64,000 bases of DNA from JBKHYJ01 sp046565505. GTDB lineage: Bacteria > Acidobacteriota > Blastocatellia > UBA7656. The position numbers and the translations under genes are program-made. The DNA lies in contig JBKHYJ010000020.1 of assembly GCA_046565505.1 (NCBI GenBank), forward strand, positions 1-64,000, read 5' to 3'. Below are positions 32,781-41,279 of this stretch, piece after piece (within the stretch, counting starts at the first letter, position 1; each line of letters starts with the position of its first letter). The notes beneath the pieces were generated by a model. That model worked only from the letters and a program-made list of their open reading frames with translations, was not told the DNA's origin and ran no database searches.

Positions 32781-35237
32781 CTACTCATATCTAAGCGCAA
32801 TTATTGGATCTATGCGGGCGGCGCGGCGCGCCGGCACATAGCAGGCGAGGAGTGCTACTACTACCAAAAGTAAAGCCACGCCTGCAAACGTAACGGGGTC
32901 TATTGCCTGGACGCCGTACAAGAAACTCGCCATGAGGCGCGTAACGCCCAGCGCCACTAAAAGGCCGATTACAATTCCAAGTCCCGTAAGGCGCGCTCCC
33001 TGGCTGAGGATCATTCTAAGAACTTGCCAGGGCTGTGCGCCCACTGCCAGGCGAATGCCGATCTCCTGTGTACGTTGTGCGACTGAGTAAGAAATCACTC
33101 CATATATTCCTGTGCAAGCAAGCAGTAGAGCGATTCCTCCGAATGTGGTCAGCAAGAGCATTGAGAATCGAGGCTGTGCGAGCGAATTGTCCACGAGAGT
33201 CGGTAGCGTTGTAACTTTCGCCATTGGCAGATCAGGGTCGAGCGTATCGATTGCCTCACGGACGTTTGCGGTCAGTGATGCGGTATCTTCCAGGCTGCGC
33301 AGCACGACATGCATTCTTAGCATCGAGGGGTACAGCTTCTGGGTATAAGGAACATACATCTCCGGCCCCGGCGACTCGCGCAACGAAAGGTGCTTGGTGT
33401 CCATCACGATCCCAATGATGGTCATCAGTGGAAATCGAAGGCTTGCGAGGCCCACCTGCTTGCCTATTGGCTCTTCCCCCGGCCAGAATCTCTTCGCCAT
33501 TGTGTTGTTGATGATAACCACCGGAACCGAATCGACTGTGTCGCTTTCGAGAAAGTCCCGGCCACGCAACAAAGGCGTTCTCACAGCGGAAAAGTAACCG
33601 GGCGAAGCAATAGTGTAATTGGCGAAGGGGCGCTTATCCGGGTCGTTTGATGTTGGATGGTCCGGAATTCGAATCAGGCTGCCCTCGGTAGCCCCGCCCA
33701 TCGGGACGGTATAAACGATTCCAGCTGACTCCACGCCGGGCAGAGTTTGGAACGACTGAAGCGCCCTTTGGTATAAGGTCACAATGCGGTTCGTGTCCGC
33801 GTATTTAGCGGCCGGCAGCGAGAGTTCAAAAGTGAGAACGTGATCGGCATTAAAACCGCCGTCTGTATTGAGCAGGGATAAAAAGGTCCGAGACAACAGT
33901 CCTGCGGCGACAGCCAGCACTAAAGCCAGCGCCACTTCCAAAACAATAAGCCCCTTGCGAATCTTTCCGCCGGTCGAGCGGCCGACCGACCTCTGGCCTC
34001 CTTCTTTAAGTGATTCAGCCAAATTCTCCCCGCCGACCCCAATTGCTGGCACCAAGCCGAAGAGAATACCCGTGATGAGTGTAATGGCAAGCGCGAATGC
34101 AGCCACCCGCATATCGAGGTTGACTTCGCGCAGGCGGGGAATATTAGATGGACCGAAAATCTTCACTAAATATATGCCTGCCTGGGCGAGTAGGATTCCC
34201 ACAACTCCGCCGGCCCCGGCCAGAAGGAGGCTTTCGGTCAAGAGCTGACGCATCAATCGACCGCGTCCGGCACCAAGGGCCACCCGCAGCGTGAACTCTC
34301 TTCTGCGGTTCAGAGAGCGTGCGAGCAGCAAGTTCGCCACGTTGGAACAAGCGATCAACAAAACAACGCCGACGGCGCCAAGCATTAGTAGCAAAGGGAG
34401 GCGCGTATCTCCAGCCACCTGTCGCTCCAAGGGCGTCACGCGGGAGTTGAACCAGCCTTTGGACCGGGGAAATTCTTTCTCCTGGGTTGCCGCGAAGGCA
34501 TCCATTTCCTGTTTTGCCTGATCAATCTTGATGCCCGGTTTTAATCGCCCGATTATCACGAGATCATCCACTGAGTCCGGGGGCCGAGCTTCAGGAAGAG
34601 CCAGAGGAACCCATATCTGCGCCTCGTTGGGAAAGTTGAAGCGTCCGGGCATTTCTTCCCCGCGTGGAAACATAAAGCCAGGAGGCATGACGCCCACAAC
34701 CGTGTATGCGTCACCATTTAGGTACACGGTGCGTCCTAAGATTTCCTGGTCCCCGCTAAATCGTTCTCGCCATAACTGATGGCTCAGGATCACTACGCGC
34801 TCATGTCCAATCCGATCCTCGTCAGGTGCGAAAGTACGCCCAAGGGTGGGGGCTACACCCAGGGCAGGAAAGAATCCGGCGGAGGCTCGAATGCCCTCCA
34901 GAAGCGCAGGATCGCCTGACCCGGTGAGATTGAAAGAATCACTCTTGAAGGCTCCCAGGTTCTGAAACACTGTTGATTCCCGCAAGAAGAGCTTAAAACT
35001 TTGCATGTTCCAGGCTATCTCGCTGTAACTAACGTTCAGTTCAAGGGGGACCAACCGCCACGGAATCACTATTCGTTCAGAATCCGTATAGGGAAGTGGT
35101 TTCAGCAGAACAGCGTTGACAACGCTGAAGACAGCGATGCTCGCGCCGAGGCCTATCGCAATTGTCAGGATGGAGGCAAAGCTGGATCCCGGCGTTTTAA
35201 TGTACATCCGCAGGCCGTATTTCAGGTCTTCTAGCAA
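32781..35237 (-). CDS. ABC-type permease of the acidobacterial duplicated orphan type (ADOP)
   Basis: 818 residues, a MacB/FtsX-like permease with two tandem halves. The start (MLEDLKYGLRMYIKTPG) and first helix, a large periplasmic MacB domain (PALGVAPTLGRTFAPDEDRI), three helices near residues 270-410, then a second MacB domain and a second FtsX domain ending ARRAARIDPIIALRYE. This duplicated form without its own ATPase is characteristic of Acidobacteria. TTG start after AAGGAG. It may export the peptide or sense envelope stress. No ATPase partner is nearby. Confidence 0.88.
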   Translation of the reverse strand: MLEDLKYGLRMYIKTPGSSFASILTIAIGLGASIAVFSVVNAVLLKPLPYTDSERIVIPWRLVPLELNVSYSEIAWNMQSFKLFLRESTVFQNLGAFKSDSFNLTGSGDPALLEGIRASAGFFPALGVAPTLGRTFAPDEDRIGHERVVILSHQLWRERFSGDQEILGRTVYLNGDAYTVVGVMPPGFMFPRGEEMPGRFNFPNEAQIWVPLALPEARPPDSVDDLVIIGRLKPGIKIDQAKQEMDAFAATQEKEFPRSKGWFNSRVTPLERQVAGDTRLPLLLMLGAVGVVLLIACSNVANLLLARSLNRRREFTLRVALGAGRGRLMRQLLTESLLLAGAGGVVGILLAQAGIYLVKIFGPSNIPRLREVNLDMRVAAFALAITLITGILFGLVPAIGVGGENLAESLKEGGQRSVGRSTGGKIRKGLIVLEVALALVLAVAAGLLSRTFLSLLNTDGGFNADHVLTFELSLPAAKYADTNRIVTLYQRALQSFQTLPGVESAGIVYTVPMGGATEGSLIRIPDHPTSNDPDKRPFANYTIASPGYFSAVRTPLLRGRDFLESDTVDSVPVVIINNTMAKRFWPGEEPIGKQVGLASLRFPLMTIIGIVMDTKHLSLRESPGPEMYVPYTQKLYPSMLRMHVVLRSLEDTASLTANVREAIDTLDPDLPMAKVTTLPTLVDNSLAQPRFSMLLLTTFGGIALLLACTGIYGVISYSVAQRTQEIGIRLAVGAQPWQVLRMILSQGARLTGLGIVIGLLVALGVTRLMASFLYGVQAIDPVTFAGVALLLVVVALLACYVPARRAARIDPIIALRYE

Positions 35238-35363
35238 GGTACTTCTCCTTACTGTCGGTACATCTCACGATTCGCCATCCGTGATCATATGAGCGATGCC
35301 TTTCCATGTTATGCGGTCGAATCTCGCTGTCAAGCAAAATAGGAAAGAAGCTCCCAGACAATT

Positions 35364-37367
35364 TTATGAGAGGTCGCCACATTTTTCTGCGACCTCCGCT
35401 TGCCGCACGGTTTCAAGCAGGGCCTCTAGCGTCAGCTTATCTTCCTTCGCCGGATTGAGATTAAGAGCCGCTTCAACGTCTTTTTCGGCCTGATGGTACC
35501 GCCCAAGATCAGCCAAGACAGTTGCTCGGTTGTAGTAGAGGTCGGGCTGATCGGGCTTCAATTCAATTGCCTGATCGAAATCGGCCAATGACATATCGAG
35601 ATTGCCTGCTTCGTAATGTATCACTCCGCGACTTGCGATTGCTTCCCACTGTTTGGGATCCTGAACCAGCGCAGCAGTGTAGTCCGCGATTGCTGCCTCT
35701 CTATGACCAAGCTCCTCGTGGGCTTTCGCGCGCCCCAGCAGCGCCAAGAGATGATCGGGCTGAAGGTCATGCGCGCGCGAATAAGATTCGATTGCTTCTG
35801 CCATGGCACCCATACGCCGATAGCATTGACCGAGGTTTACAAACACCTCGAAGTAAGGCGGGCTGAGATCTATAGCCCGAAGGTAATCGTTGAATGCCTC
35901 CTGCAAGTGCCCCAGTTGTAGGAAAGCGTTGCCACGCTCATTATAGTATTCGGAGTAGTTCGGATCCATGGTAATGGCGGCTGAGTAATACTCTATGGCG
36001 TTAGCAAAAGAGCCGGTCACGGAATAAACCTGGGCTATGTTGTACAGGAGGATAGATCGGTGAAGCCGGTGTTCCTCTGCACTTAAGTGAGCGTTCAGCC
36101 GGGCAATTCCGCTGCGGCAAAGCTCAATCGCCTCCTCAAATCGACCCTGAAAGTTACGGATCATGGCAAGCCCGTTGCGATTGAAAGCGTACTGAAAGTG
36201 GAATACCCCCCCTGGCAGATTGGCCTCTTCAATGGCCTCCAGGGCGCGATTCAAATACTCTTCCCCTTTCACCAGGTCGCGGGGTTGTTGATACCGCGCG
36301 TAAAGCATCGCAATATGGTAGAAAAGACGCCCACGCCTGTCGGCATTGCGCTCGGCGAGCTTCATTCCTTCTTCCAGGGCTAGTTCCAGACTGCTCTGCA
36401 CATGTTTCAGGCCAATGTGACACATCAGCAGCTTGAAGATGATGAACCATTGCAGTGGTTCATCGTCGGGAGCATGCTCGCGGGCGAGGGACAGGATGCC
36501 CTCACTGTAGCGAAGGGCGTCTTCATATAGGCCGAGCGTATTGTACGTTTCCAAAGCGAAGAATTTACAACGTAGGACCTTGTCCGGGCGGCCCGCCGAC
36601 TGCCAGAGCCTGATAAGATCGGATAGATGAAGTTGCATCTCAATACGATCATCACCAATCCGCCGCTCCAAATCGCCAGCCATCTGCGCTGCCTCTTTAT
36701 CATAAAGAACAGCCGGTGGCTCCATAGGTAAGTTCACGGCGACGATGTCCGCTCGCACACCGGTGCTCAGCGAGTTGCGTGTCTGCTCCCCCTTACCGGG
36801 TGCTACCCCGATAATCAGGCGGAGGTTCAGCCGCTCGCCCTTGCGTCGCATCAGTTCACTGAAAAAACAGCCGCCCATCGTTCCGGCCAGGTCGTAAGCG
36901 TCACAGGCGATGACCCACTTAGTGTCCGCGCAGGTGGCACTCTTCCAACTGTCCAGCAGGTCGATCAAGCCGTGCACAATGCGCAATGCGCGGTCGGCAG
37001 GATAATTGCGAGTCTTCTCCTCGGGTGAGGCAAGGTCCGTAAGGCAGGGGTTATGCACCGCCAAAGATCGCCTGAGCTGCGGGAGTATGTACACTAACTC
37101 AAGCGCGTGACGCTCGACTAGATCAGTGCGTTGCGATTGAATCTCCACGAAGAGTTCCGAGAAGAGTTCATTCACACCAGCCCATGGCCCCCTGGCACTA
37201 AAGTCACAGGATACGCTAAAGGTACGTGCGCCGGAGACCTCGCTCAATTTCATATGTTCCTCAAGCCACCGCCGACGCGAAGGACCCGCAGCGCTTTCTA
37301 CAATCAGTATCCGCGACAGCGATTCGCCAGTATCAAGTTCATCAATGAGAGAAGTCACTGTTGTCAT
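35364..37367 (-). CDS. Large TPR protein with degenerate ATPase-like N-terminus
   Basis: 667 residues. The first 240 residues look like an AAA/STAND-type domain (LSRILIVESAAGPSRRRWLE where a P-loop would be, lacking GKT; KWVIACDAYDLAG as a Walker-B-like strand). The rest is helical repeats; clear TPRs occupy about residues 450-655 (NAIEYYSAAITMDPNYSEYY, EAFNDYLRAIDLSPPYFEVF). AAAGGA precedes the ATG, only 2 nt after the M50 stop, so the two genes are coupled. It probably acts as a scaffold or regulator in the peptide system. Confidence 0.75.
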   Translation of the reverse strand: MTTVTSLIDELDTGESLSRILIVESAAGPSRRRWLEEHMKLSEVSGARTFSVSCDFSARGPWAGVNELFSELFVEIQSQRTDLVERHALELVYILPQLRRSLAVHNPCLTDLASPEEKTRNYPADRALRIVHGLIDLLDSWKSATCADTKWVIACDAYDLAGTMGGCFFSELMRRKGERLNLRLIIGVAPGKGEQTRNSLSTGVRADIVAVNLPMEPPAVLYDKEAAQMAGDLERRIGDDRIEMQLHLSDLIRLWQSAGRPDKVLRCKFFALETYNTLGLYEDALRYSEGILSLAREHAPDDEPLQWFIIFKLLMCHIGLKHVQSSLELALEEGMKLAERNADRRGRLFYHIAMLYARYQQPRDLVKGEEYLNRALEAIEEANLPGGVFHFQYAFNRNGLAMIRNFQGRFEEAIELCRSGIARLNAHLSAEEHRLHRSILLYNIAQVYSVTGSFANAIEYYSAAITMDPNYSEYYNERGNAFLQLGHLQEAFNDYLRAIDLSPPYFEVFVNLGQCYRRMGAMAEAIESYSRAHDLQPDHLLALLGRAKAHEELGHREAAIADYTAALVQDPKQWEAIASRGVIHYEAGNLDMSLADFDQAIELKPDQPDLYYNRATVLADLGRYHQAEKDVEAALNLNPAKEDKLTLEALLETVRQAEVAEKCGDLS

Positions 37368-37369
37368 CG

Positions 37370-38602
37370 TTAAGTCCTTTCACGGCGTATTACGCTGCCG
37401 AGCCATAGCAGAATTCCAGCCATAAGTGGTATGAAAAAGTAGACAGCGAGCAAAAGAGCGTCGACGAAATCAGATGGATTCGCGTGATATCCATTCTTGA
37501 TAGCGTTGCTGAGGTTTCGAAGGTATAGCGCAGCGAGCGGCAGCGTGACCGTGAATAGCATGCTAAACGCGAAGACCCTGCCCCCCACCCACACAACTGA
37601 ATAGGCGCGGATTACACGTCGCTCAGATTCAGGGATTGCTGACTGATCCACAGGGGAGATGAACGGAACGATCCGCGTCAGTTGATTGCGGATAAATCCT
37701 TCTGTGTCCTTAAGCAAGTTTCTGCAGTTTAAGAGACTGGCAATTACGTAGTAGAAGTCAGTGCGTATGAATAGGAAGAACTGCCACCAGATCCGGAGCA
37801 CACAACTGAACATGATAGCTCGTGCCAGACGCACGGCAAGGCTGGGGAGCACCAGCCATTGTTGCTTCCACCCGAATAGCAGCAGCATAAGCAAGGAGAT
37901 GAAGACTGCGTCGATCAGCACACCTGCTAGCATGGGTAAATAGCGCTGGCGCTTGGGAACAGACCACAGCCCTGTGAGGTCAGTCTCAACTACGAGATAC
38001 CACAGACGATGGCTGATTGCGATACGCGAGTTGACCCCCAATGCGCGTGCGGAGATGAGGTGTCCAAGTTCATGAACGAAAATAGTCAAATAGCTAGATC
38101 CTATTAGAATTGTCCAGGACAGTGCGCGCTGGTCCGAGAAATAAAGGTCGAGCGGTGTCGGCATCAGTGACGGATCGCGAATTAGCACTGCGAGTGCTAG
38201 AACAATCAGTGCGAAGCATCCCGCCAAGACTGGGCGGCTAAAGAGGTGTTGCGCGAGCCGAGGGGGGAAATTACTGAAGTGGTATCGCACGTGAGGTCTC
38301 TGCTGTGACGCTGTTGCAGTCGCCTCGCTGCCATTGCCACCTTGAGCTATTGGTTTAACGATTCCTTTTATCTCGAGCTCACGCAGGAATTCCTGCAAGT
38401 CCGGGGTTTGACCATGCTTCTGCTGATAGATATCTACAGCCTCACCAATAGTCTTACCCTGAGCCAAGTCATCAAGCACCTCAACGGCCTCGGCAGGAAT
38501 AGCCAGGAATACTCCTGACTCGATTATTCCAATGATGACATCTTCTCCTTCTGCCTGGCGGGTGAATGGATGAACAGTGATAACTGTATCTCGGGTATAC
38601 AT
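37370..38602 (-). CDS. PqqD-like RRE fused to an M50 membrane metalloprotease
   Basis: 410 residues from the ATG at 38602. Residues about 8-85 resemble PqqD, the RiPP recognition element that binds leader peptides (IIESGVFLAIPAEAVEVLDD, LQEFLRELEIKGIVKPI). Then come about six membrane helices with HELGH at residues 177-181 (LTIFVHELGHLISARALG) and a second-ligand segment FIRTDFYYVIASLLN, as in M50/YydH-like peptidases of peptide operons. It likely binds the precursor leader and cleaves or exports it at the membrane. A GTG at 38647 would extend the protein through a perfect hairpin, so I prefer the ATG; neither start has a good ribosome-binding site. Confidence 0.82.
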   Translation of the reverse strand: MYTRDTVITVHPFTRQAEGEDVIIGIIESGVFLAIPAEAVEVLDDLAQGKTIGEAVDIYQQKHGQTPDLQEFLRELEIKGIVKPIAQGGNGSEATATASQQRPHVRYHFSNFPPRLAQHLFSRPVLAGCFALIVLALAVLIRDPSLMPTPLDLYFSDQRALSWTILIGSSYLTIFVHELGHLISARALGVNSRIAISHRLWYLVVETDLTGLWSVPKRQRYLPMLAGVLIDAVFISLLMLLLFGWKQQWLVLPSLAVRLARAIMFSCVLRIWWQFFLFIRTDFYYVIASLLNCRNLLKDTEGFIRNQLTRIVPFISPVDQSAIPESERRVIRAYSVVWVGGRVFAFSMLFTVTLPLAALYLRNLSNAIKNGYHANPSDFVDALLLAVYFFIPLMAGILLWLGSVIRRERT

Positions 38603-38617
38603 AGGATTAGCACAGAT

Positions 38618-38645
38618 GGTGGGGATTGTTCGGGCAATCCCCACC
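38618..38645 (-). promoter_or_regulatory. Perfect 11-bp hairpin before the M50 gene
   Basis: Arms GGTGGGGATTG / CAATCCCCACC with a 6-nt loop, in the space between the precursor terminator and the ATG at 38602. No U-run follows. It may stabilise the downstream mRNA or control read-through. Confidence 0.5.
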
Positions 38646-38666
38646 ACCCCACGGGCCTCACTGCCT

Positions 38667-38701
38667 AAAAAAACGCTGGGGACCGCCTGAATGGGTCCAG
38701 C
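38667..38701 (-). terminator. Rho-independent terminator/attenuator after the precursor gene
   Basis: On the minus strand GCTGG-ACC pairs with GGT-CC-CCAGC (2-nt bulge) and is followed by seven T. It begins 3 nt after the precursor stop. Such a terminator directly after a peptide precursor lets the peptide be made in excess of the processing enzymes. Confidence 0.7.
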
Positions 38702-38704
38702 CCA

Positions 38705-38785
38705 TTAGTTACCGTGACAGCCAGTGGTATAATCAGCCGAAGTCGTCTTCAGTGTTTCGACTTCGCGAATACTGAATTTCTTCAT
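38705..38785 (-). CDS. Candidate RiPP precursor peptide, 26 residues
   Basis: ATG at 38785 with an ideal Shine-Dalgarno (AGGAGGT, 7 nt spacing at 38793-38799). The leader-like part is MKKFSIREVETLKTT; the C-terminal part is short and ends TTGCHGN, with Thr, Ser, one Cys and one His as possible modified residues. It sits directly before the RRE-M50 fusion, has its own terminator and a distant strong promoter, all usual for RiPP precursors. I know of no exact family match. There is no recognisable modification enzyme, so the mature product is unknown. Confidence 0.75.
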   Translation of the reverse strand: MKKFSIREVETLKTTSADYTTGCHGN

Positions 38786-39018
38786 AACCTTTACCTCCTT
38801 TCTATGACGTGGATAGAATCAGCAGGAACCTGTTCAGAGTCAGGTTGGGCAGTAAAACCCCGCCCGTGTAATCCCGGTAATATTCGCCGGCCTGTTCGCG
38901 CTTGGCTGTTTTTTCCGGGGGGTCTCCTGATCTGTATTTTCACAGGACTTCCCCAGCCCCTAACCTCGCCATTGTGTTAGAAAAAACAATATGATGATTA
39001 TTACAATTCGCTTTTCAC
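38786..39018 (-). promoter_or_regulatory. Long structured 5' leader of the precursor gene
   Basis: About 225 nt between promoter and start codon with no gene of its own. Several helices can form: GGCTG/CAGCC enclosing TCCTG/CAGGA, a CCGG/CCGG hairpin, a GGGC/GCCC hairpin, and AACCTG/CAGGTT just before the ribosome-binding site. It matches no riboswitch class I recognise. It may be a regulatory leader. Confidence 0.4.
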
Positions 39019-39046
39019 ATTGTAGTCCTAAAATAAAATCTGTCAA
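39019..39046 (-). promoter_or_regulatory. Sigma70-type promoter for the RiPP locus
   Basis: On the minus strand TTGACA (39041-39046), a 16-bp spacer, then TACAAT (39019-39024), in an AT-rich stretch. It points toward the precursor gene and is the best promoter match I found in the islands. Confidence 0.65.
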
Positions 39047-39293
39047 TGAAAAAGTGATATAAACCACTAAATATTAATATTTTTGAAGAGTTAAACTTAT
39101 TCTTTGGCTAGTATCATCGGCATAAGAGCTAAGGTATGGCCTAAGTAGGGCGCTGGAGCGTGCGTTTGATCTCGCCGCTCAGTAGCTTTACCAATGCGCC
39201 TATGTTCTCATCTGTTGCTGTGCCCTTCTCTGGATTATACGTAGTTTATTATCCTTATTGCACTTCAACAGAAAGGTAACAGCCCGGCCACTA

Positions 39294-39539
39294 TCACATT
39301 ACGCCAGCCGCCGCATCCTCGACAAACACCAATACCTCGCCGCAAGAGCAGGTAAGCCAGGGCGTTTCTCTCGCATCAATGAATCGAGCGCCCATCTGCT
39401 CTGCGCGCTCGCGTGCTGCTTCTAATGCCCGCTCATTGAAAGGGAATGGAGCGCCAAGATATACAACAAACCTTTGGCTGCACACACAGCGCAAGCTCTG
39501 TTCAATCGGCGGGCGATACTCTGGAAGGCCAGTTATCAC
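39294..39539 (-). CDS. Small CxC-pair protein (module copy 2, intact)
   Basis: 81 residues: IEQSLRCVCSQRFVVYLGAP, a helix (NERALEAARERAEQMGARFI), then LTCSCGEVLVFVEDA. Two CxC pairs suggest one zinc site. The frameshifted copy in island 1 is 14356-14600. It lies 9 nt after the regulator at 39549 and is probably co-transcribed with it. Confidence 0.65.
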   Translation of the reverse strand: MITGLPEYRPPIEQSLRCVCSQRFVVYLGAPFPFNERALEAARERAEQMGARFIDARETPWLTCSCGEVLVFVEDAAAGVM

Positions 39540-39548
39540 AGCATCACT

Positions 39549-39887
39549 CTAACCAGACACTACAGCCGCCCGTGCTTGCTTCGATTCGCGCTTAGATTTT
39601 GCTGACGCTCCAGACGAGCGACGAGGCTTTACGCTTTCATTGCGGGCCGGGGTTGGCTCACTTGCCTGCGGTAAGAGGCCCGGCTCCGCTTCGTGGTCAA
39701 ACAACTGCCCAGGCTTCACCTTTAGCAGCGTGCAGAGTTTGTCCAGAGTATCAAGAGCAAGCATGCGGGCCGTGTTATTCCATACCCCATAGGCAGAATT
39801 AAGATGAATACCTGCACGATCCGCAAGTTCGCGAGCGTTCTTTATCCCTGCCCTTTGAGCCACTTCTTTAACCGTCCATTTCATCAT
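39549..39887 (-). CDS. Cro/CI-like regulator (module copy 2)
   Basis: 112 residues, ATG after GCGGAGG. Helix-turn-helix domain: MKWTVKEVAQRAGIKNAREL, then LNSAYGVWNNTARMLALDTL and CTLLKVKPGQLF. The basic tail matches the island-1 regulator 13217-13561. The operator candidate at 39914-39938 lies just upstream. Confidence 0.8.
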   Translation of the reverse strand: MMKWTVKEVAQRAGIKNARELADRAGIHLNSAYGVWNNTARMLALDTLDKLCTLLKVKPGQLFDHEAEPGLLPQASEPTPARNESVKPRRSSGASAKSKRESKQARAAVVSG

Positions 39888-39913
39888 AGCCTCCGCAGTC
39901 TAACATATCTCGG

Positions 39914-39938
39914 ATTCTAAAATACTACAATTTAGAAT
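39914..39938. promoter_or_regulatory. Inverted-repeat operator candidate
   Basis: ATTCTAAA-N9-TTTAGAAT. Further TCTAA/TTAGA words follow up to about 40060 in this AT-rich divergent region. The sequence differs from the island-1 operator, in line with the diverged regulators. Confidence 0.45.
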
Positions 39939-40101
39939 ATATTACAACATGTTAGACAATACTACGGACAACTGCTCAGAAATTACTAAATAATTCGCCT
40001 TATTTCGATAAGTTATTTTCTAACTTTTTAGACGATTTTGCTTGATTTATTTTCTAAAAAACCGTAAAATCCAATCATCGTAATTGATTGATATTTGAAA
40101 A

Positions 40102-40195
40102 CAAAGCGGAAAGCCTCAAGGGTCTGGAAAAGATTCAATGCCGTGCTGAGAGGCTACGATGCGAAGCGAGATTGAGTAAGACACTCACCCGCCTA
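40102..40195 (+). promoter_or_regulatory. Conserved non-coding block (module copy 2)
   Basis: Counterpart of 12901-12995 in inverted orientation, upstream of the same hairpin leader and genes. It is well conserved although no protein is encoded. Confidence 0.45.
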
Positions 40196-40230
40196 CAGTG
40201 ACGCAATCATAACGAAGCAAGGTAAAAGGC

Positions 40231-40290
40231 AAAGGGCGCGAGTGCTGGTAACACTCACGCCCTTTAATTTCCGAGTCGCGCTAACGACTC
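40231..40290 (+). promoter_or_regulatory. Two-hairpin mRNA leader (module copy 2)
   Basis: Hairpin I (40231-40265) has AAAGGGCG pairing with CGCCCTTT, then a C/A mismatch, then GAGTG pairing with CACTC. Hairpin II (40273-40290) has GAGTCG pairing with CGACTC. Same order and spacing as 12811-12866, with changed but still paired bases. Confidence 0.6.
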
Positions 40291-40307
40291 AAGAAAAGGA
40301 ATACACA

Positions 40308-40562
40308 ATGACAAGCATAAGCAATTTTGAATCGAATGTCTACAGCGAAGAAATCTTCTCAGTAAGCGAGAGCGAATACGACGAAGTTATGACCCTGATG
40401 GCTGAAGAGGGCGCGGACTTTGAAGGCTACGGAGAATGGTCAGCCTCGCTCGAATCCGCCGTGGTCAATGAGTCTGAAAACTTCATAGCCACGGCAGACG
40501 GCAAGGTGTATCACAAGCCCGAACCTAAGAGCAAAGGGCGCTATCAGGGGATAGAGATATGA
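40308..40562 (+). CDS. Small acidic hypothetical protein (module copy 2)
   Basis: 84 residues, close homologue of 12540-12794 (MTSISNFESNVYSEE start, KSKGRYQGIEI end). ATG at 40308 after AAAGGA. It overlaps the next gene by 4 nt. Preserved in both islands, so it is likely functional, but the function is unknown. Confidence 0.7.
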   Translation: MTSISNFESNVYSEEIFSVSESEYDEVMTLMAEEGADFEGYGEWSASLESAVVNESENFIATADGKVYHKPEPKSKGRYQGIEI

Positions 40563-40795
40563 GCACCGCCGTCAAGACTCAAGCGCAACCGAGAGCGGTC
40601 AACAAAGGCCGCTTCCAAAAGGGACCGGACCCTCGCCGTCATAAATTCACGCGCGATGAGTGCTCAGACGGATTCTGGGCGGCGATTGAATCAGTAGCAG
40701 CCCGCTACCCCGAAGCGGTCATTAATGACGGCTCGCAGCGGCACATCACGGCCAACTTTATGAAGTGGGCAACCGCTCGCAAGTCAGTCAACTAA
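40559..40795 (+). CDS. Small basic hypothetical protein (module copy 2)
   Basis: 78 residues, homologue of 12319-12543, with the same basic FQKGPDPRRHKFTRDE start and the VINDGSQRHITANFMKWA end. Start codon overlaps the preceding stop (ATGA). Confidence 0.7.
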   Translation: MSTAVKTQAQPRAVNKGRFQKGPDPRRHKFTRDECSDGFWAAIESVAARYPEAVINDGSQRHITANFMKWATARKSVN

Positions 40796-40850
40796 CCGAC
40801 CGACGGCAGGCAATCTGCCTTGCCCTTACCACTCACTTACAGGAGAAGGC

Positions 40851-41230
40851 ATGAGCGCAGCGAAACAACAGCAGCAATTAGCAAGAACAACAAGCTGGCT
40901 CGCACAGCTTAGAGTCAACGCTGAATACGCAATGCGGCAGAGCTGGCGCAAGTCGCTCAACAGCGATTCAACAAGCCGCTTGATGCTTTAACAGTGGAAG
41001 AGGCTCAGACCCTAGCCAGGGAGTATGGCCGCGTCTGCGACCGGAAAGCAGAAGCAGAGCGGGCAGCGCGAACGCCAATAAGCGGGCCGCACTCACACGA
41101 ATGTATGACGTGCGGCAGGCCGGTTGATTGCTTTAGGGACGAGTGCCGCGAAGAGGCGAGCGAGCATCGGCACTGCCATGAAGGGTTCGGGGCGCAGGAA
41201 TTCGACCGCACATTCAGAAACAGCTTTTAA
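40851..41230 (+). pseudogene. Cys/His-rich module protein broken by 7-nt deletion (copy 2)
   Basis: Starts MSAAKQQQQLARTTSWLAQL like the intact gene 11868-12263. Near 40929, seven bases present in copy 1 are missing, shifting the frame. The remaining part continues in another frame (VEEAQTLAREYGRVCDRKAE, then HSHECMTCGRPVDCFRDEC). The C-terminus also differs from copy 1. Confidence 0.75.
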
Positions 41231-41279
41231 GGCTAGGCAGGGGCGCGGCTGCATTACCAACGCGCGGAAGGAAGCCGAG

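Noticed and set aside
38714..38980. Plus-strand 88-codon frame over the RiPP leader
   Set aside because: It is antisense to the precursor gene and its leader, and the minus strand has promoter, Shine-Dalgarno and terminator in the right order.
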